Below are positions 26,527 to 35,140 of a stretch of 64,000 nucleotides of DNA, in pieces (within the stretch, counting starts at the first letter, position 1; the number at the start of each line of letters is the position of its first letter). Location: positions 1,338,001-1,402,000 of the forward strand of contig NZ_WPHG01000001.1 of NCBI RefSeq assembly GCF_009742725.1, read 5' to 3'. The notes below the pieces were generated by a model. The model made no database searches. It saw only the letters and a program-made list of their open reading frames with translations, and was not told the origin of the DNA. This stretch comes from Nitratireductor arenosus (GTDB taxonomy: Bacteria; Pseudomonadota; Alphaproteobacteria; Rhizobiales; Rhizobiaceae). Position numbers and translations under genes: made by a program.

Positions 26527-27726
26527 TCATCCCTTGATGCCGAAGACGGTCCACTCGGCGTTCTCGCCGGTTGAGCCGAGCAAGGCGCGCCCGCATTCCT
26601 CGACGATCTGGTCGGCCATCAGAATATGCTGGGTGCCGGCGTGGATGTCGCGATAGACGCGCTGCATCGGGGTGGCGTGCAGGGAGGCGCCACGCGCGGC
26701 GCGATGGGCGAAAGTGGCGACGTCGGAGATCACGTCGTGCAGGTGGCGCAGGCACAATTTGGCCATCGTCACCGCCTCGAGCGGCTGGGCTTCGCCCTTC
26801 ATGGCGCGCGCGTCGATGGCGAGCCACGTCTCATAAGCGAGCGCGCGTGCGGCGCGGTAGCGTGCTTCGGCCTGCGCGAACTGGAACCGGAAGCTCGGGC
26901 TGTCGGCCGATTTGCCGAACGGATCGGTGCGCTCGACGATCACCTTGGCCAGTTCGTCGAGGACGCGCCGGCCGACGCCGAGTGCCCAGCTCGTGTGGCC
27001 GAACGCGCTGAGCCCGGCCAGGCCGAGACCGCATTGCGGACCGCCGCGCAGCGGCACCGTGTCGTCGAAATTATAGGTCATCGTGGCGGGCACGAACAGT
27101 TCCTCCTGCCCGTCCGGCAAGGTGTAGTCGTAGCTGCCGGTGGCGCGCAGGCCGAGCACGTCCCAGTTGCCGAGCAGCTTGATCGTGTCGCGGGGATGGT
27201 GGGTGATGATGATCTTCGGGCCGTCCTCGCCCATCACCATGTTGCCCTCCTGGTCGGTGATGAAGCAGCCCGTGTGGATCCATTCGGCGTGATGGATGCC
27301 ACTGCCATAGGCCCAGCGTCCGCGGATCATGTAGCCGCCGTCGACCGGACGCGCGAAACCGCGCGGCACGCCGTTGCCGGCGATCGTGATGTCCGGCCCG
27401 TTGGCGAACACGGTGGCGATGCCTTCGTCGGCGATGAAGGCCGCCATCATCATGCCTTCCATGTTGTTGACCATCGTGCACCAGCCGACCGAGGCGTGGG
27501 CGTGCGACAGGCGCTCGACGACGCGCATCATCTCGACCAGCGTCGCGTCGCCGCCGCCGACGGCGGCCGGATACATCATCGTGTAGAGCCCGGAACTGCG
27601 CATCGCGGCCACGACGTCGTCGGTCAGGTGTCCCTGCGCTTCGGCCGCGCCGGCGCGTTCCTCCACGAGCGGCAGGATCTCGTCGACGCGTTCGAGATAT
27701 TCACGTTGCTTGGGGTGGACGTTCAT
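26527..27726 (-). CDS. Flavin-dependent monooxygenase of acyl-CoA dehydrogenase fold
   Basis: Protein of 399 residues with the acyl-CoA dehydrogenase fold, of the group used as the oxygenase half of two-component (group D) flavin monooxygenases such as HsaA, DszC and the p-hydroxyphenylacetate hydroxylase C2. Typical stretches are SGLYTMMYPAAVGGG, ASVGWCTMVNNMEG, GVPRGFARPVDGGYMIRGRW and YGSGIHHAEWIHTGCFI. The C-terminal helical domain ends with AGTQHILMADQIVEECGRAL. It heads the operon with an FMN reductase directly downstream, so monooxygenation rather than acyl-CoA oxidation is inferred. The substrate is unknown; aromatic or organosulfur compounds are possible. A LuxR-type regulator is divergently placed. 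Confidence 0.83.
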   Translation of the reverse strand: MNVHPKQREYLERVDEILPLVEERAGAAEAQGHLTDDVVAAMRSSGLYTMMYPAAVGGGDATLVEMMRVVERLSHAHASVGWCTMVNNMEGMMMAAFIADEGIATVFANGPDITIAGNGVPRGFARPVDGGYMIRGRWAYGSGIHHAEWIHTGCFITDQEGNMVMGEDGPKIIITHHPRDTIKLLGNWDVLGLRATGSYDYTLPDGQEELFVPATMTYNFDDTVPLRGGPQCGLGLAGLSAFGHTSWALGVGRRVLDELAKVIVERTDPFGKSADSPSFRFQFAQAEARYRAARALAYETWLAIDARAMKGEAQPLEAVTMAKLCLRHLHDVISDVATFAHRAARGASLHATPMQRVYRDIHAGTQHILMADQIVEECGRALLGSTGENAEWTVFGIKG

Positions 27727-28034
27727 CGATCTGCGCTCCCTGTGGAATCCGTGGCGCGGAGACCCGATCGCCGCCGCGTGATTGTCGTCGAACTATCGCC
27801 GGCTGGTCGCTGCGTATGCGGTCACGCCCGGCGCCCGATGTGACAACCATGCTGGCGGCCTGCTCCAGGCGACAACCCCTGCGCCCGGAGGGGTAGGTGC
27901 CGGCGGCACGACGCGATATGATGACATGCTCGACTGGTCAAAGCCTGTGCGCGACCAGCCGGGGGACCGGCCTGGGAGGGGCGGTTCGGACGATCGGATC
28001 GGACGAGGAGGCCGAAGTCGGGAGGACGGGAGGA
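27727..28034. other. Divergent promoter region of the monooxygenase operon and luxR-type gene
   Basis: This 308-base stretch separates the monooxygenase operon (minus) from the LuxR-type gene (plus). It contains no supported gene. It carries the 20-bp inverted repeat described separately and a purine-rich end (GGAGGACGGGAGGA) that supplies the luxR ribosome-binding site. Confidence 0.6.
27875..27894. promoter_or_regulatory. 20-bp inverted repeat, candidate LuxR-type operator
   Basis: ACCCCT (27875-27880) and AGGGGT (27889-27894) are perfect arms around an 8-base spacer, giving a 20-bp dyad, the length of a lux box. It lies 149 bases upstream of the monooxygenase start and 141 upstream of the regulator start. 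The arms differ from the classical lux-box consensus, so a different LuxR-family subgroup would be implied. Confidence 0.45.
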
Positions 28035-28787
28035 ATGCATGCTCCGCACGTAACGGAGGCCGTGCTGGCCGACTGCGTGGCGTCGATCGCCTGCAGCGGT
28101 TCGATGAGCGAACTCGGGCTCGCCTGCCAGCGTGCCGTGAGCCGACTTGTCGGCTCGCCGACGCTCGGTTTCTATTTGCTCGACGGGTCGATGCCGGTGC
28201 TCAAATACAGTCACCACGTCGATCCCGGCATGCTCGACGACTATACCGAGCGGCTGGGTGCCAACGATCCGTTGATCGAAAGCCTGCATCACCGGCCTGT
28301 CGCGACCACCGGCATGTCGATCTATGGCGACCGCCATTGGCGCCACAGCGAAATGTTCAGGCTGCTCAGGCGCTGGGGTTATGACGGCAATCTATGCGGT
28401 CCGTTATGCCTCGACGGCGAACTGGCGGGTATCTTGTACACAGCCGGCCTTGGGCATGGCAGCCGCTCCAACGAGCTTGTGCGCGAACGCATGGACATCA
28501 TCTGCCGCACGAGTTCGATTGCGCTGGACCGGATCGCCGAAAGCGGACTTGGTCCACACGCGCAGTCCAGAAACAGTGTCGAAGCCGCCTTGCCGCCCCG
28601 CTCGGCCGAGGTTGCGCGCCAGGTGCGCCTGGGACGCAGCAACAAGGAGATCGCCCGCGCCATGTCGATCTCCGAAAACACGGTGAAGGAGCACGTGGCC
28701 AATCTCCGTCACCGTTTCGGCGTCCGCAACCGGACCGAACTGGCTGCCCGGCTGTCGGCTCCGGCCGGTCGCGCCGCGCCCGGTTGA
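28035..28787 (+). CDS. LuxR-family transcriptional regulator
   Basis: Regulator of 250 residues. The C-terminal LuxR/FixJ-type helix-turn-helix (about 185-245) is clear: LPPRSAEVARQVRLGRSNKEIARAMSISENTVKEHVANLRHRFG-type, with SISENTVKEHV as recognition region. The N-terminal 180 residues look like a GAF/PAS-like ligand domain (TLGFYLLDGSMPVLKYSHH, GPLCLDGELAGILYTAGLG) and lack a response-regulator receiver. No LuxI synthase is nearby, so it is an orphan regulator. The ATG at 28035 has GGAGGA 8 bases upstream. Divergent placement suggests that it controls the monooxygenase operon in response to that pathway's substrate. Confidence 0.85.
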   Translation: MHAPHVTEAVLADCVASIACSGSMSELGLACQRAVSRLVGSPTLGFYLLDGSMPVLKYSHHVDPGMLDDYTERLGANDPLIESLHHRPVATTGMSIYGDRHWRHSEMFRLLRRWGYDGNLCGPLCLDGELAGILYTAGLGHGSRSNELVRERMDIICRTSSIALDRIAESGLGPHAQSRNSVEAALPPRSAEVARQVRLGRSNKEIARAMSISENTVKEHVANLRHRFGVRNRTELAARLSAPAGRAAPG

Positions 28788-28873
28788 GACGTCTTCCGAT
28801 CCGGAGTGCATGCGCCTGCGCGGTCGGTCTTGATCGGGGCACGCCGTTTTGCCGGTAATGGCGGCAACCTGCC

Positions 28874-29317
28874 TCAAAGGGTGCCGGTGACCAGATAGCG
28901 CAGCGCGCGCGCCACTTCGCCGGGGGTGCGGGCGACTGCGTTGGCGGCGGCGTCGACCTCCTTCAGCGCGTGGTCGAACTCCGTCGGATGCAGAACGATG
29001 ACCGGTTTGCCCAGGGCGACCGCATAGCCGGCGTCGAAGGCCGCATTCCATTGCCGGTATTTTTCGCCGAAACACACCACCAGCACGTCGGCGCGCTCGA
29101 TGCCGGTGCGGATGCGCATGGCGTTGAGCAGCGCGCCCTTGCGGTCGTGCCAGAATTTCTCGCTTTCGGCGCCGAATATCTCCACGCCGCAATCGTCGGA
29201 GGCATCGTGGTCGGTTACGGGTCCGAACCAGTCGATGTCGAGACCCTCGCAGGCCATCATGATCGTCTCGCGCCAGTCGGTATGGATTTCACCTGCCAGA
29301 TAGACGTTGAGCTGCAT
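28874..29317 (-). CDS. ytoQ: YtoQ family protein
   Basis: Protein of 147 residues matching the YtoQ family. Members have a nucleoside 2-deoxyribosyltransferase-like fold but no proven reaction. Family stretches are MQLNVYLAGEIHTDWRE at the start, FGPVTDHDASDDCGVEIFG, and ADVLVVCFGEKYRQWNAAFDAG. The ATG at 29317 has GGGAGG 5 bases upstream, while the longer in-frame start at 29356 adds a Ser/Glu-rich piece not seen in the family. It lies alone between the luxR-type and araC-type genes. Confidence 0.85.
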   Translation of the reverse strand: MQLNVYLAGEIHTDWRETIMMACEGLDIDWFGPVTDHDASDDCGVEIFGAESEKFWHDRKGALLNAMRIRTGIERADVLVVCFGEKYRQWNAAFDAGYAVALGKPVIVLHPTEFDHALKEVDAAANAVARTPGEVARALRYLVTGTL

Positions 29318-29516
29318 GGGAACCTCCCGTTCGGTTTCGCTGGATGATGATGACATGTGGCCGAACGGCTATCACGAACACGCTATGTCCTGCAGCAGGC
29401 ATTCTCGAAAATTTTCCCGCCGCGGCCGGCGCACGCTCGAAGGTGGGGCCGGCATCCGAGCCGGCCGCGCGCTTTACGGGCTTTGATCGGCGACGATTTT
29501 TCCGTAGTGACGGGCG

Positions 29517-30422
29517 ATGCCTGCTCCGTCCGAAAGGTTCGCCGGGACTGCCACCAATATCGCCCGTGCCTGCGCGGCGATCGAGCGTGACCTGACTGCC
29601 CGCCACCGCATCGCCGACCTCGCCAGGGATAGCGGAATGGCTCAGCATCATTTCCAGCGCCGCTTCGCGGAGGCCACCGGGGAAACGGTCGCCGGCTATC
29701 TCCGAAGCAGGCGGCTCGAGCGCGCGGCGATCGCGCTCTGCCAAACCGACGCGCGCATTCTCGACATCGCACTCGATTGCGGGTTCGAGACCCACGCGGC
29801 GCTGACGCGTGCCTTCAAGGCGCATTTCGGCATCACGCCCGATGCCTTTCGCCGCGATGGGCTCGATCCGGCCCTGTGCGGCGCGCCGCCGCGTCCTTTC
29901 CTGAAACCCGTCGAGGCTCGATCGTTCGCCATGGCCTGCGATCTGGTGGAGATGCCGCAGCAATGGCTGTGCTGGCGGCGGGCGACCGGCATGATCGACG
30001 GGCGCTACTTTCCCGACCTGGCTGCGACACGAGCCGCGTTCGGCGAGCTGGCGCGCATCTTGGGCAAGGACGAGGCGGCTTTCGCTGCCGGCTATGCCCA
30101 AGGCCCCGCCGCCTTCGAGGATCAGAGCGCCGTCGCCCATTTCGGCGCGCTTTTCGACACCGAGCGCAGCCTGGCCTGGGCGGAGGGGCGGACGCGGATC
30201 GAGGCCGGGCTCTACGCAGTCTTTCCCCATAAGGGGCCGCTGAACACGCTGCACCTGACTTGGCATCGCGCCGCGCGCGTCGGTCTGGGGCGGCTGAACC
30301 TGACGCTGCGTCCCGGATGGATGGTGGAAACCTATCTGACGTCGCGGATCGAGGCACCGGGCACAGCGCTGAGTGCGCTTGTCCACCTTCCCGTCCACAA
30401 AAGCACGATCGGGAAAGCCTAG
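29517..30422 (+). CDS. Rob-like AraC-family regulator with GyrI-like domain
   Basis: Transcription factor of 301 residues. Two AraC-type helix-turn-helix motifs come first (about 15-115: HRIADLARDSGMAQHHFQRRF, then RILDIALDCGFETHAALTRAF with FGITPDAFRR). A GyrI/AraE-effector-like domain follows at about 130-295. This order is that of E. coli Rob, where the C-terminal domain binds small hydrophobic ligands. The amidase gene begins 51 bases downstream on the same strand, so the two are probably co-transcribed. The ligand is unknown. Confidence 0.85.
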   Translation: MPAPSERFAGTATNIARACAAIERDLTARHRIADLARDSGMAQHHFQRRFAEATGETVAGYLRSRRLERAAIALCQTDARILDIALDCGFETHAALTRAFKAHFGITPDAFRRDGLDPALCGAPPRPFLKPVEARSFAMACDLVEMPQQWLCWRRATGMIDGRYFPDLAATRAAFGELARILGKDEAAFAAGYAQGPAAFEDQSAVAHFGALFDTERSLAWAEGRTRIEAGLYAVFPHKGPLNTLHLTWHRAARVGLGRLNLTLRPGWMVETYLTSRIEAPGTALSALVHLPVHKSTIGKA

Positions 30423-30473
30423 GCCGGTCGGCGGGGCGTATCCAACGGGGCGAACAGACCGTTGGAGAAGATC

Positions 30474-31868
30474 ATGACCGTCGACATACCTGAAATCCTG
30501 ACCCGCCCTTTGCGCGAGACCGTCGCCGAGCTCGCCGACGATACGACGCGCGAAACCCTCTACCGCGCCTTGCGCGCACGACGCGAAGACGTCGAACCGG
30601 TCGTCAACGCTTTCGAGGCCCGTCGCGAACAGTCGCCCCGCGCGGCAAAAGGGCCGCTGAACGGTCTGCCCGTCACGGTCAAGGACCAGATCGCGGCAGA
30701 GGGGTGGCCGCGGACATTCGGGCTCGAGCGCCCCAGCCGGCGCGCGGACCGGGCGAGCGCGTCGATCGTGGCCAGGCTGGTCGGGCTCGGCGCCGAGGTG
30801 ACCGGCAAGACCGCGTTGCCGCCCAACGCGCTCGATTTCCAGACGTTCAACCGCCGTCGCGGCCGTACCAGCAATCCGCACGATCCCCGCTTCACCGCAG
30901 GCGGCAGCTCGGGCGGCGGCGCGGCGGCGGTGGCGAGCGGCATGAGCCTTCTCGATATCGGCGCCGATCTTGCCGGCTCGCTTCGCCTGCCGGCGGCATG
31001 GTGCGGCGTGACCTCGCTCACCCCGACGGAGGGCGGCTGGCCTGCCGACGGCATGCTGCCCGGCGGACAGCGCCTGCAGCACTTCGCGCGGATAGGGCCG
31101 ATCGCGCGGCGGGTCGACGATCTCGCCTTTCTCTGGGACTGTCTTGCCGGAGCCGAAGCCGGAAAAGAAACGTCGGGATCGTACCGGATCGGCCTGTGGA
31201 CGCCGGATGGGCCCGCGCCGATGGAGGCAGCGGCACGCACGGTCTGGGACGGGTTTTCCACCCGGCTCGCCGCCACGGGCGTCACGGTCGAGCCCGACCC
31301 GATGCGACCGCTGTTTAAGCCCGAGAGCTACCGGCTGTTCGGCGAGATCATGGGCTACGAGACCGGTGCGCTGATTCCCGCGCCGATCCGCTGGCTGCTG
31401 CGGCGCGACCGGAGCCCGGCGCGCCGCTCGCCAGGTTTCCTCGCCCACGTTCACACCGGATATCGCAGGGACGGCACGCGCCATGCCGACAATCTGGCGC
31501 GCATGGCCGTAGCGCGGCGCGAGGCCGCCGCGCGTTTTGACGGCGTCGACGCGCTGGTGCTGCCGGTCACCGGCCTGTGTGCGTTCCGACATCTCGATCC
31601 AAGCTCGGACAGGGCCGGGGTGCGCGACTACGCACAGCGCTTCGACACCGCCGCCGGTCCGCTCTTCTATTTCGACGCACTGACCCGCTTCGCCGTCCCG
31701 GTCACCTTGCTGGGGTGGCCTGTGGTCACACTGCCGATCGGGCGCGATGCGAACGGAATTCCGCTCGGCGTCCAGGTTGTCGGCAAGCCGGGCAGGGAGC
31801 GGGCGCTGCTCGATCTCTGCGCCACGATCGAGACGCGCCTCCCGGCCTATTCTGGCACGGAACGATGA
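30474..31868 (+). CDS. Amidase signature family hydrolase
   Basis: Amidase of 464 residues with the complete Ser-cisSer-Lys triad: K70 in VTVKDQ, S145 in TAGGSSGGGAAAVASG, and nucleophile S169 in DLAGSLRLPAAWCG, 24 residues later as in fatty acid amide hydrolase. The C-terminus has LGWPVVTLPIGRDANGIPLG and VQVVGKPGRERALLDL. The ATG at 30474 follows GGAGAAG; TTG 30462 is less likely. It is not GatA, since no gatB or gatC is nearby and the AraC-type gene precedes it. The substrate amide is unknown. Confidence 0.88.
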   Translation: MTVDIPEILTRPLRETVAELADDTTRETLYRALRARREDVEPVVNAFEARREQSPRAAKGPLNGLPVTVKDQIAAEGWPRTFGLERPSRRADRASASIVARLVGLGAEVTGKTALPPNALDFQTFNRRRGRTSNPHDPRFTAGGSSGGGAAAVASGMSLLDIGADLAGSLRLPAAWCGVTSLTPTEGGWPADGMLPGGQRLQHFARIGPIARRVDDLAFLWDCLAGAEAGKETSGSYRIGLWTPDGPAPMEAAARTVWDGFSTRLAATGVTVEPDPMRPLFKPESYRLFGEIMGYETGALIPAPIRWLLRRDRSPARRSPGFLAHVHTGYRRDGTRHADNLARMAVARREAAARFDGVDALVLPVTGLCAFRHLDPSSDRAGVRDYAQRFDTAAGPLFYFDALTRFAVPVTLLGWPVVTLPIGRDANGIPLGVQVVGKPGRERALLDLCATIETRLPAYSGTER

Positions 31869-31944
31869 GGGAGAACTTTCCGATGGACCACGCTGGAGTT
31901 GTCCGCGCATGCGCTTGACAAGCTTTTGCTGATATCTCTAGGGT

Positions 31945-32136
31945 CGCGCACGGAACTGGTTCCGCCCTCGGGCGGATGAAAAGGGAACACGGTGAGGCCG
32001 CATGCCGGCCAAATCCGTGGCTGCCCCCGCAACTGTAACCGTTGAGCCCGCTTCCATGATGCCACTGGCCGTTCGCGGCCGGGAAGGCGGACCCGGGCGA
32101 CGAGACGGAAGTCAGGAGACCTGCCAGGACCGGTCA
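31945..32136 (+). promoter_or_regulatory. Cobalamin (adenosylcobalamin) riboswitch
   Basis: Leader RNA element of the B12 uptake operon. The conserved core is easily read: GGGAACACGGTGAGGCCG (31983-32000), CAAATCCGTGGCTGCCCCCG (32010-32029), CAACTGTAACC (32030-32040), and the closing CAGGAGACCTGCC (32113-32125). The B12-box part with GCCxxC and GCAACTGTA is intact. A short GGACAC/GTGTCC hairpin follows (32146-32162) without a U-run, so control is probably by translation initiation or Rho rather than an intrinsic terminator. High cobalamin should shut off the downstream btu genes. Confidence 0.95.
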
Positions 32137-32238
32137 CCCATGCCAGGACACGGGGTGTGTCCCGGCGCGGCCGTCCGTTGCGGTGACATTTGATGAAGTG
32201 TTGCCGCAGCCGGGAACGGCCGAGGGGTGAGGACGCCT

Positions 32239-32385
32239 ATGTCTGCCGATTTGCCCAAGACCGATCTCCGCCTGCGGTTGATTGATGCCGCGCAACGCCA
32301 TGCCGCGTTGCGCGACCAACCGCACAAGGGACAGGTATGGTCAGGAAATATATCGTTGCCGGCACGCTGGCGTTCGTCGGGCTGA
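32239..32385 (+). CDS. Possible leader ORF overlapping the btuB start
   Basis: A 48-codon frame starts with ATG 32239, preceded by a strong GAGGGGTGAGGA ribosome-binding region, and ends at TGA 32383-32385, 49 bases inside btuB in another frame. The predicted peptide is basic (MSADLPKTDLRLRLIDAAQR at its start) and matches nothing I recognise. It fills the 200 bases between the riboswitch and btuB. It could be a regulatory leader through which btuB translation is coupled, or chance in high-GC DNA. There is no protein-level support. Confidence 0.35.
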   Translation: MSADLPKTDLRLRLIDAAQRHAALRDQPHKGQVWSGNISLPARWRSSG

Positions 32386-34277
32386 CGGGCGCACAGGCCG
32401 AGGAACCGGCGGATGCCGACACCGAGATCACCAAGCTCGACCGGTTGCTGATCAGCGAAGGGCGCACGCCTGTGGAGGCCGAGAAATCCGGCCGCGCCCA
32501 TACGGTGATTTCGGGCGAGGCGCTGGAGGAAAACCGGGTGCGTTATGTTGCCGACGCCCTGCGCATGGTGCCGGGCGTGGCCGTGTCGCGCACCGGTTCC
32601 TATGGCGGCCTGACCCAGCTGCGCATGCGCGGCGCGGAGGGCAACCACGTGCTGGTGATGATCGACGGCATCGAGATGAGCGAGACCTCCTCGGGCGAGT
32701 TCGATTTCGGCAGCCTTCTGGTCGACGACATCGAGCGCATCGAGGTGCTGCGCGGCCCGCAGAGCGCATTTTGGGGCTCCAACGCCACCGCCGGCGTGAT
32801 CAACATCATCACCAAGCGCGGCGAACGCAACGGTTTTTCGACCTCCATCCGCTCCGAGGCCGGCACCGACGGCACCTGGCTCGGCGGTCTGTCGATGCGC
32901 GGCGGCGGCGAGAACTACGACGTGGCGCTGTCGGGCCTGTTGCGCAATACCGGCGGCTTCAACGTCTCCGATTACGGCACCGAACGCGACGGCGACCGCA
33001 ATGCCACGCTCAACGGTCGTTTTACCGTCGATCTGACGCCCGCGCTCAGCGTCGACGGCACGCTGCGTTACGTGGACCGCAAGAGCGACCTCGACGCGCA
33101 GGACTATGTCTGGGGCAGCCCGACCTATGGCCAGGTGCTCGACACCGACGACCAGGTCGCGAGCCGCGAACTGTTCGGCTCGCTCGGCGCGACCCATGTC
33201 GCGCTCGACGGCGCGCTGACCCAGCGCCTGCGCTTCACCGGCAGCGACACGTTCCGCGAATATTCCGCCGGCGGCGCGGTGACGTCGTCCAATTCGGGCG
33301 GCCGCTATAACGGGCTTTACCAGGCGAGCTGGGAATTCGACACGCCGAGCCTGCTGGAAGCGCGCCACCGGCTCACCGGCGGCTATGAGTGGGAGCGGGA
33401 AACCTTCCTGCCCTCGCATCTGGCCAACAAGCTCGCCCGCTCCACCAATTCCTTCGTCGGCGAATATCGCGGCGAGTTCCTCGACCAGTTTTCCGTCAAT
33501 GCCGCGCTGCGGCGCGACGACAACGACGCCTTCAGCGACGCCACCACCTACAGCCTCAGCGGCGCCTGGCGCATTCCCGGCACCGACACCCGCCTGCATG
33601 CCTCGTTGGGCACCGGCGTCACCAATCCGACCTTCTTCGAGCAGTTCGGTTATCTGCCGACCCAGTTCATCGGCAATCCGGGCCTGTTGCCCGAAGAGAG
33701 TTTCGGCTGGGATGTCGGCGTCGAGCAGGGCTTTTTCGGCGGCATGCTGATCGTCGACCTGACCTATTTCAACCAGGATCTCACCAACGAGATCGCCACC
33801 GCCTATGACGGGCCTTTGCCGACGCCGGTCAATCTCGACGGCCGCAGCGAACGCCAGGGCGTCGAGGTCGCCGCCACGGTCGATCTCTTCAACGGCTTCA
33901 CCGCCACCGCGACCTATACCTATACCGACGCCACTGAGCAGACGGTTGCCGGCGGGCCGCGCCTGGTGGAGGTGCGTCGGCCAAGACATTCGGGTTCGCT
34001 GAACGCGGCCTATCGTTTCTACGACAACCGCGCCCGCGTCTTCGGCGAAGTCGTCGTCAATGGCGAGATGTTCGATCTCGACTTCTCGACCTTTCCGTCC
34101 TCCCGTGTGAGGCTGAAGCCCTATACGGTGGTCAATGTCGGCGGCAGTTTCCGCTTCAACGAAACCGTCGAGGGGTTTGCCCGTATCGAGAACCTGTTCG
34201 ACGAGGAGTATGAGGACGTGCTCGGCTACAACACCCAGGGCCTGGTCGCCTTTTTCGGCCTCAAGGGCAGTTTCTGA
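32337..34277 (+). CDS. btuB: TonB-dependent vitamin B12 outer-membrane receptor
   Basis: Outer-membrane cobalamin transporter, 646 residues. A signal peptide spans about 1-21 (VAGTLAFVGLTGAQAEE). The plug domain spans about 45-165 (VADALRMVPGVAVSRTGSYG, LRMRGAEGNHVLVMIDG, IERIEVLRGPQSAFWGSNAT, GVINIITKRG). A 22-strand type barrel follows and ends in the terminal Phe of GLKGSF, as expected for outer-membrane insertion. The start ATG 32337 has AAGGG 6 bases upstream. It is the first clear gene after the cobalamin riboswitch, which fixes the substrate as cobalamin or a corrinoid. btuF follows 5 bases later. Confidence 0.94.
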   Translation: MVRKYIVAGTLAFVGLTGAQAEEPADADTEITKLDRLLISEGRTPVEAEKSGRAHTVISGEALEENRVRYVADALRMVPGVAVSRTGSYGGLTQLRMRGAEGNHVLVMIDGIEMSETSSGEFDFGSLLVDDIERIEVLRGPQSAFWGSNATAGVINIITKRGERNGFSTSIRSEAGTDGTWLGGLSMRGGGENYDVALSGLLRNTGGFNVSDYGTERDGDRNATLNGRFTVDLTPALSVDGTLRYVDRKSDLDAQDYVWGSPTYGQVLDTDDQVASRELFGSLGATHVALDGALTQRLRFTGSDTFREYSAGGAVTSSNSGGRYNGLYQASWEFDTPSLLEARHRLTGGYEWERETFLPSHLANKLARSTNSFVGEYRGEFLDQFSVNAALRRDDNDAFSDATTYSLSGAWRIPGTDTRLHASLGTGVTNPTFFEQFGYLPTQFIGNPGLLPEESFGWDVGVEQGFFGGMLIVDLTYFNQDLTNEIATAYDGPLPTPVNLDGRSERQGVEVAATVDLFNGFTATATYTYTDATEQTVAGGPRLVEVRRPRHSGSLNAAYRFYDNRARVFGEVVVNGEMFDLDFSTFPSSRVRLKPYTVVNVGGSFRFNETVEGFARIENLFDEEYEDVLGYNTQGLVAFFGLKGSF

Positions 34278-34282
34278 GCGCG

Positions 34283-35140
34283 ATGACGCAACGGCTTTTC
34301 CTTTGTCGATGGCTCGGGGCGGCGTGCATGGCCGCCCTGGCGGCCTGCGCGCCGGCGCGCGCGGAGTCTGTACCCAAACGCGTCGTGTCGATGAATCTGT
34401 GCACCGACCAACTTGCCATGCTGATCGCGGACGAGGATCAGCTCCATTCGGTTTCGCATCTGGCCGCCGATCCGGGCGCCTCGGTGCTTGCCGAGCGCGC
34501 CGGAGCCTATGTCGTCAATCACGGCCTGGCGGAGGAAATCTTCCTGATGCGGCCGGATCTGGTGATCGCCGGCACCTACACCACGCGCACGACGGTGGCG
34601 CTGCTGCGCCGGCTCGGCTTTCGCGTCGAGGAGTTCGCGCCGGAAACCGGTTTCGACGACATCCGGCAAAACATCGCCCGCATGGGCGCGATTCTGGGGC
34701 GGCGGGACCGGGCGGTGGCGCTGACGGCCGCGCTCGACGCCGGGCTGGCGGCGCTGGCGGCATCGCCGGCGCAGGGCTCGGTGGCGGTCTATTCCTCCAA
34801 CAGCTACACGGTCGGGCCGGGTTCGCTCGCCGACGCCGTCATCGCCGAAACCGGGCTCGACAACATCGCCGCTTCGCTTGGCATCTCCGGAGCCGGCCGG
34901 CTGCCGCTCGAAAGCCTGATCACCGCCGATCCCGACCTGGTCGTGACCGGCGCACGGCGCTTCGACAATCCCGCACTCGCCCAGGAAAATTTCCGCCATC
35001 CGGCCTTCCGCGCCTTCGCCCGCCAGGCTGTCGAGGTCGACATCCCCGACAAATACTGGCTGTGCGGCGCGCCGTTCACGCTGATTGCCGCGCGTATCCT
35101 CAAACAGGCCGCGAGAAGGCTGGAGGCGGGACAGGAATGA
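34283..35140 (+). CDS. btuF: Cobalamin ABC transporter substrate-binding protein
   Basis: Periplasmic corrinoid-binding protein of the helical-backbone type, 285 residues. A signal sequence ends near residue 27; LAAC with C22 could be a lipobox, so it may be membrane-tethered. Family stretches are KRVVSMNLCTDQLAMLIA, MRPDLVIAGTYT and ITADPDLVVTGARR. The gene starts 5 bases after btuB and overlaps btuC by ATGA. The cobalamin role is inferred from the riboswitch and btuB; alone, the sequence would only say iron-siderophore/cobalamin family. Confidence 0.88.
   Translation: MTQRLFLCRWLGAACMAALAACAPARAESVPKRVVSMNLCTDQLAMLIADEDQLHSVSHLAADPGASVLAERAGAYVVNHGLAEEIFLMRPDLVIAGTYTTRTTVALLRRLGFRVEEFAPETGFDDIRQNIARMGAILGRRDRAVALTAALDAGLAALAASPAQGSVAVYSSNSYTVGPGSLADAVIAETGLDNIAASLGISGAGRLPLESLITADPDLVVTGARRFDNPALAQENFRHPAFRAFARQAVEVDIPDKYWLCGAPFTLIAARILKQAARRLEAGQE

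Noticed and set aside
29289-31910. An 873-codon open frame on the minus strand opposite the AraC and amidase genes
   Set aside because: The plus-strand genes have intact catalytic motifs. The antisense translation shows no family motif and is rich in Arg, Gly and Ala, as expected from high GC at third codon positions.
32112-33989. A 625-codon open frame antisense to btuB, spanning the riboswitch
   Set aside because: It would be read through the back of a clear riboswitch and btuB, and has no domain.
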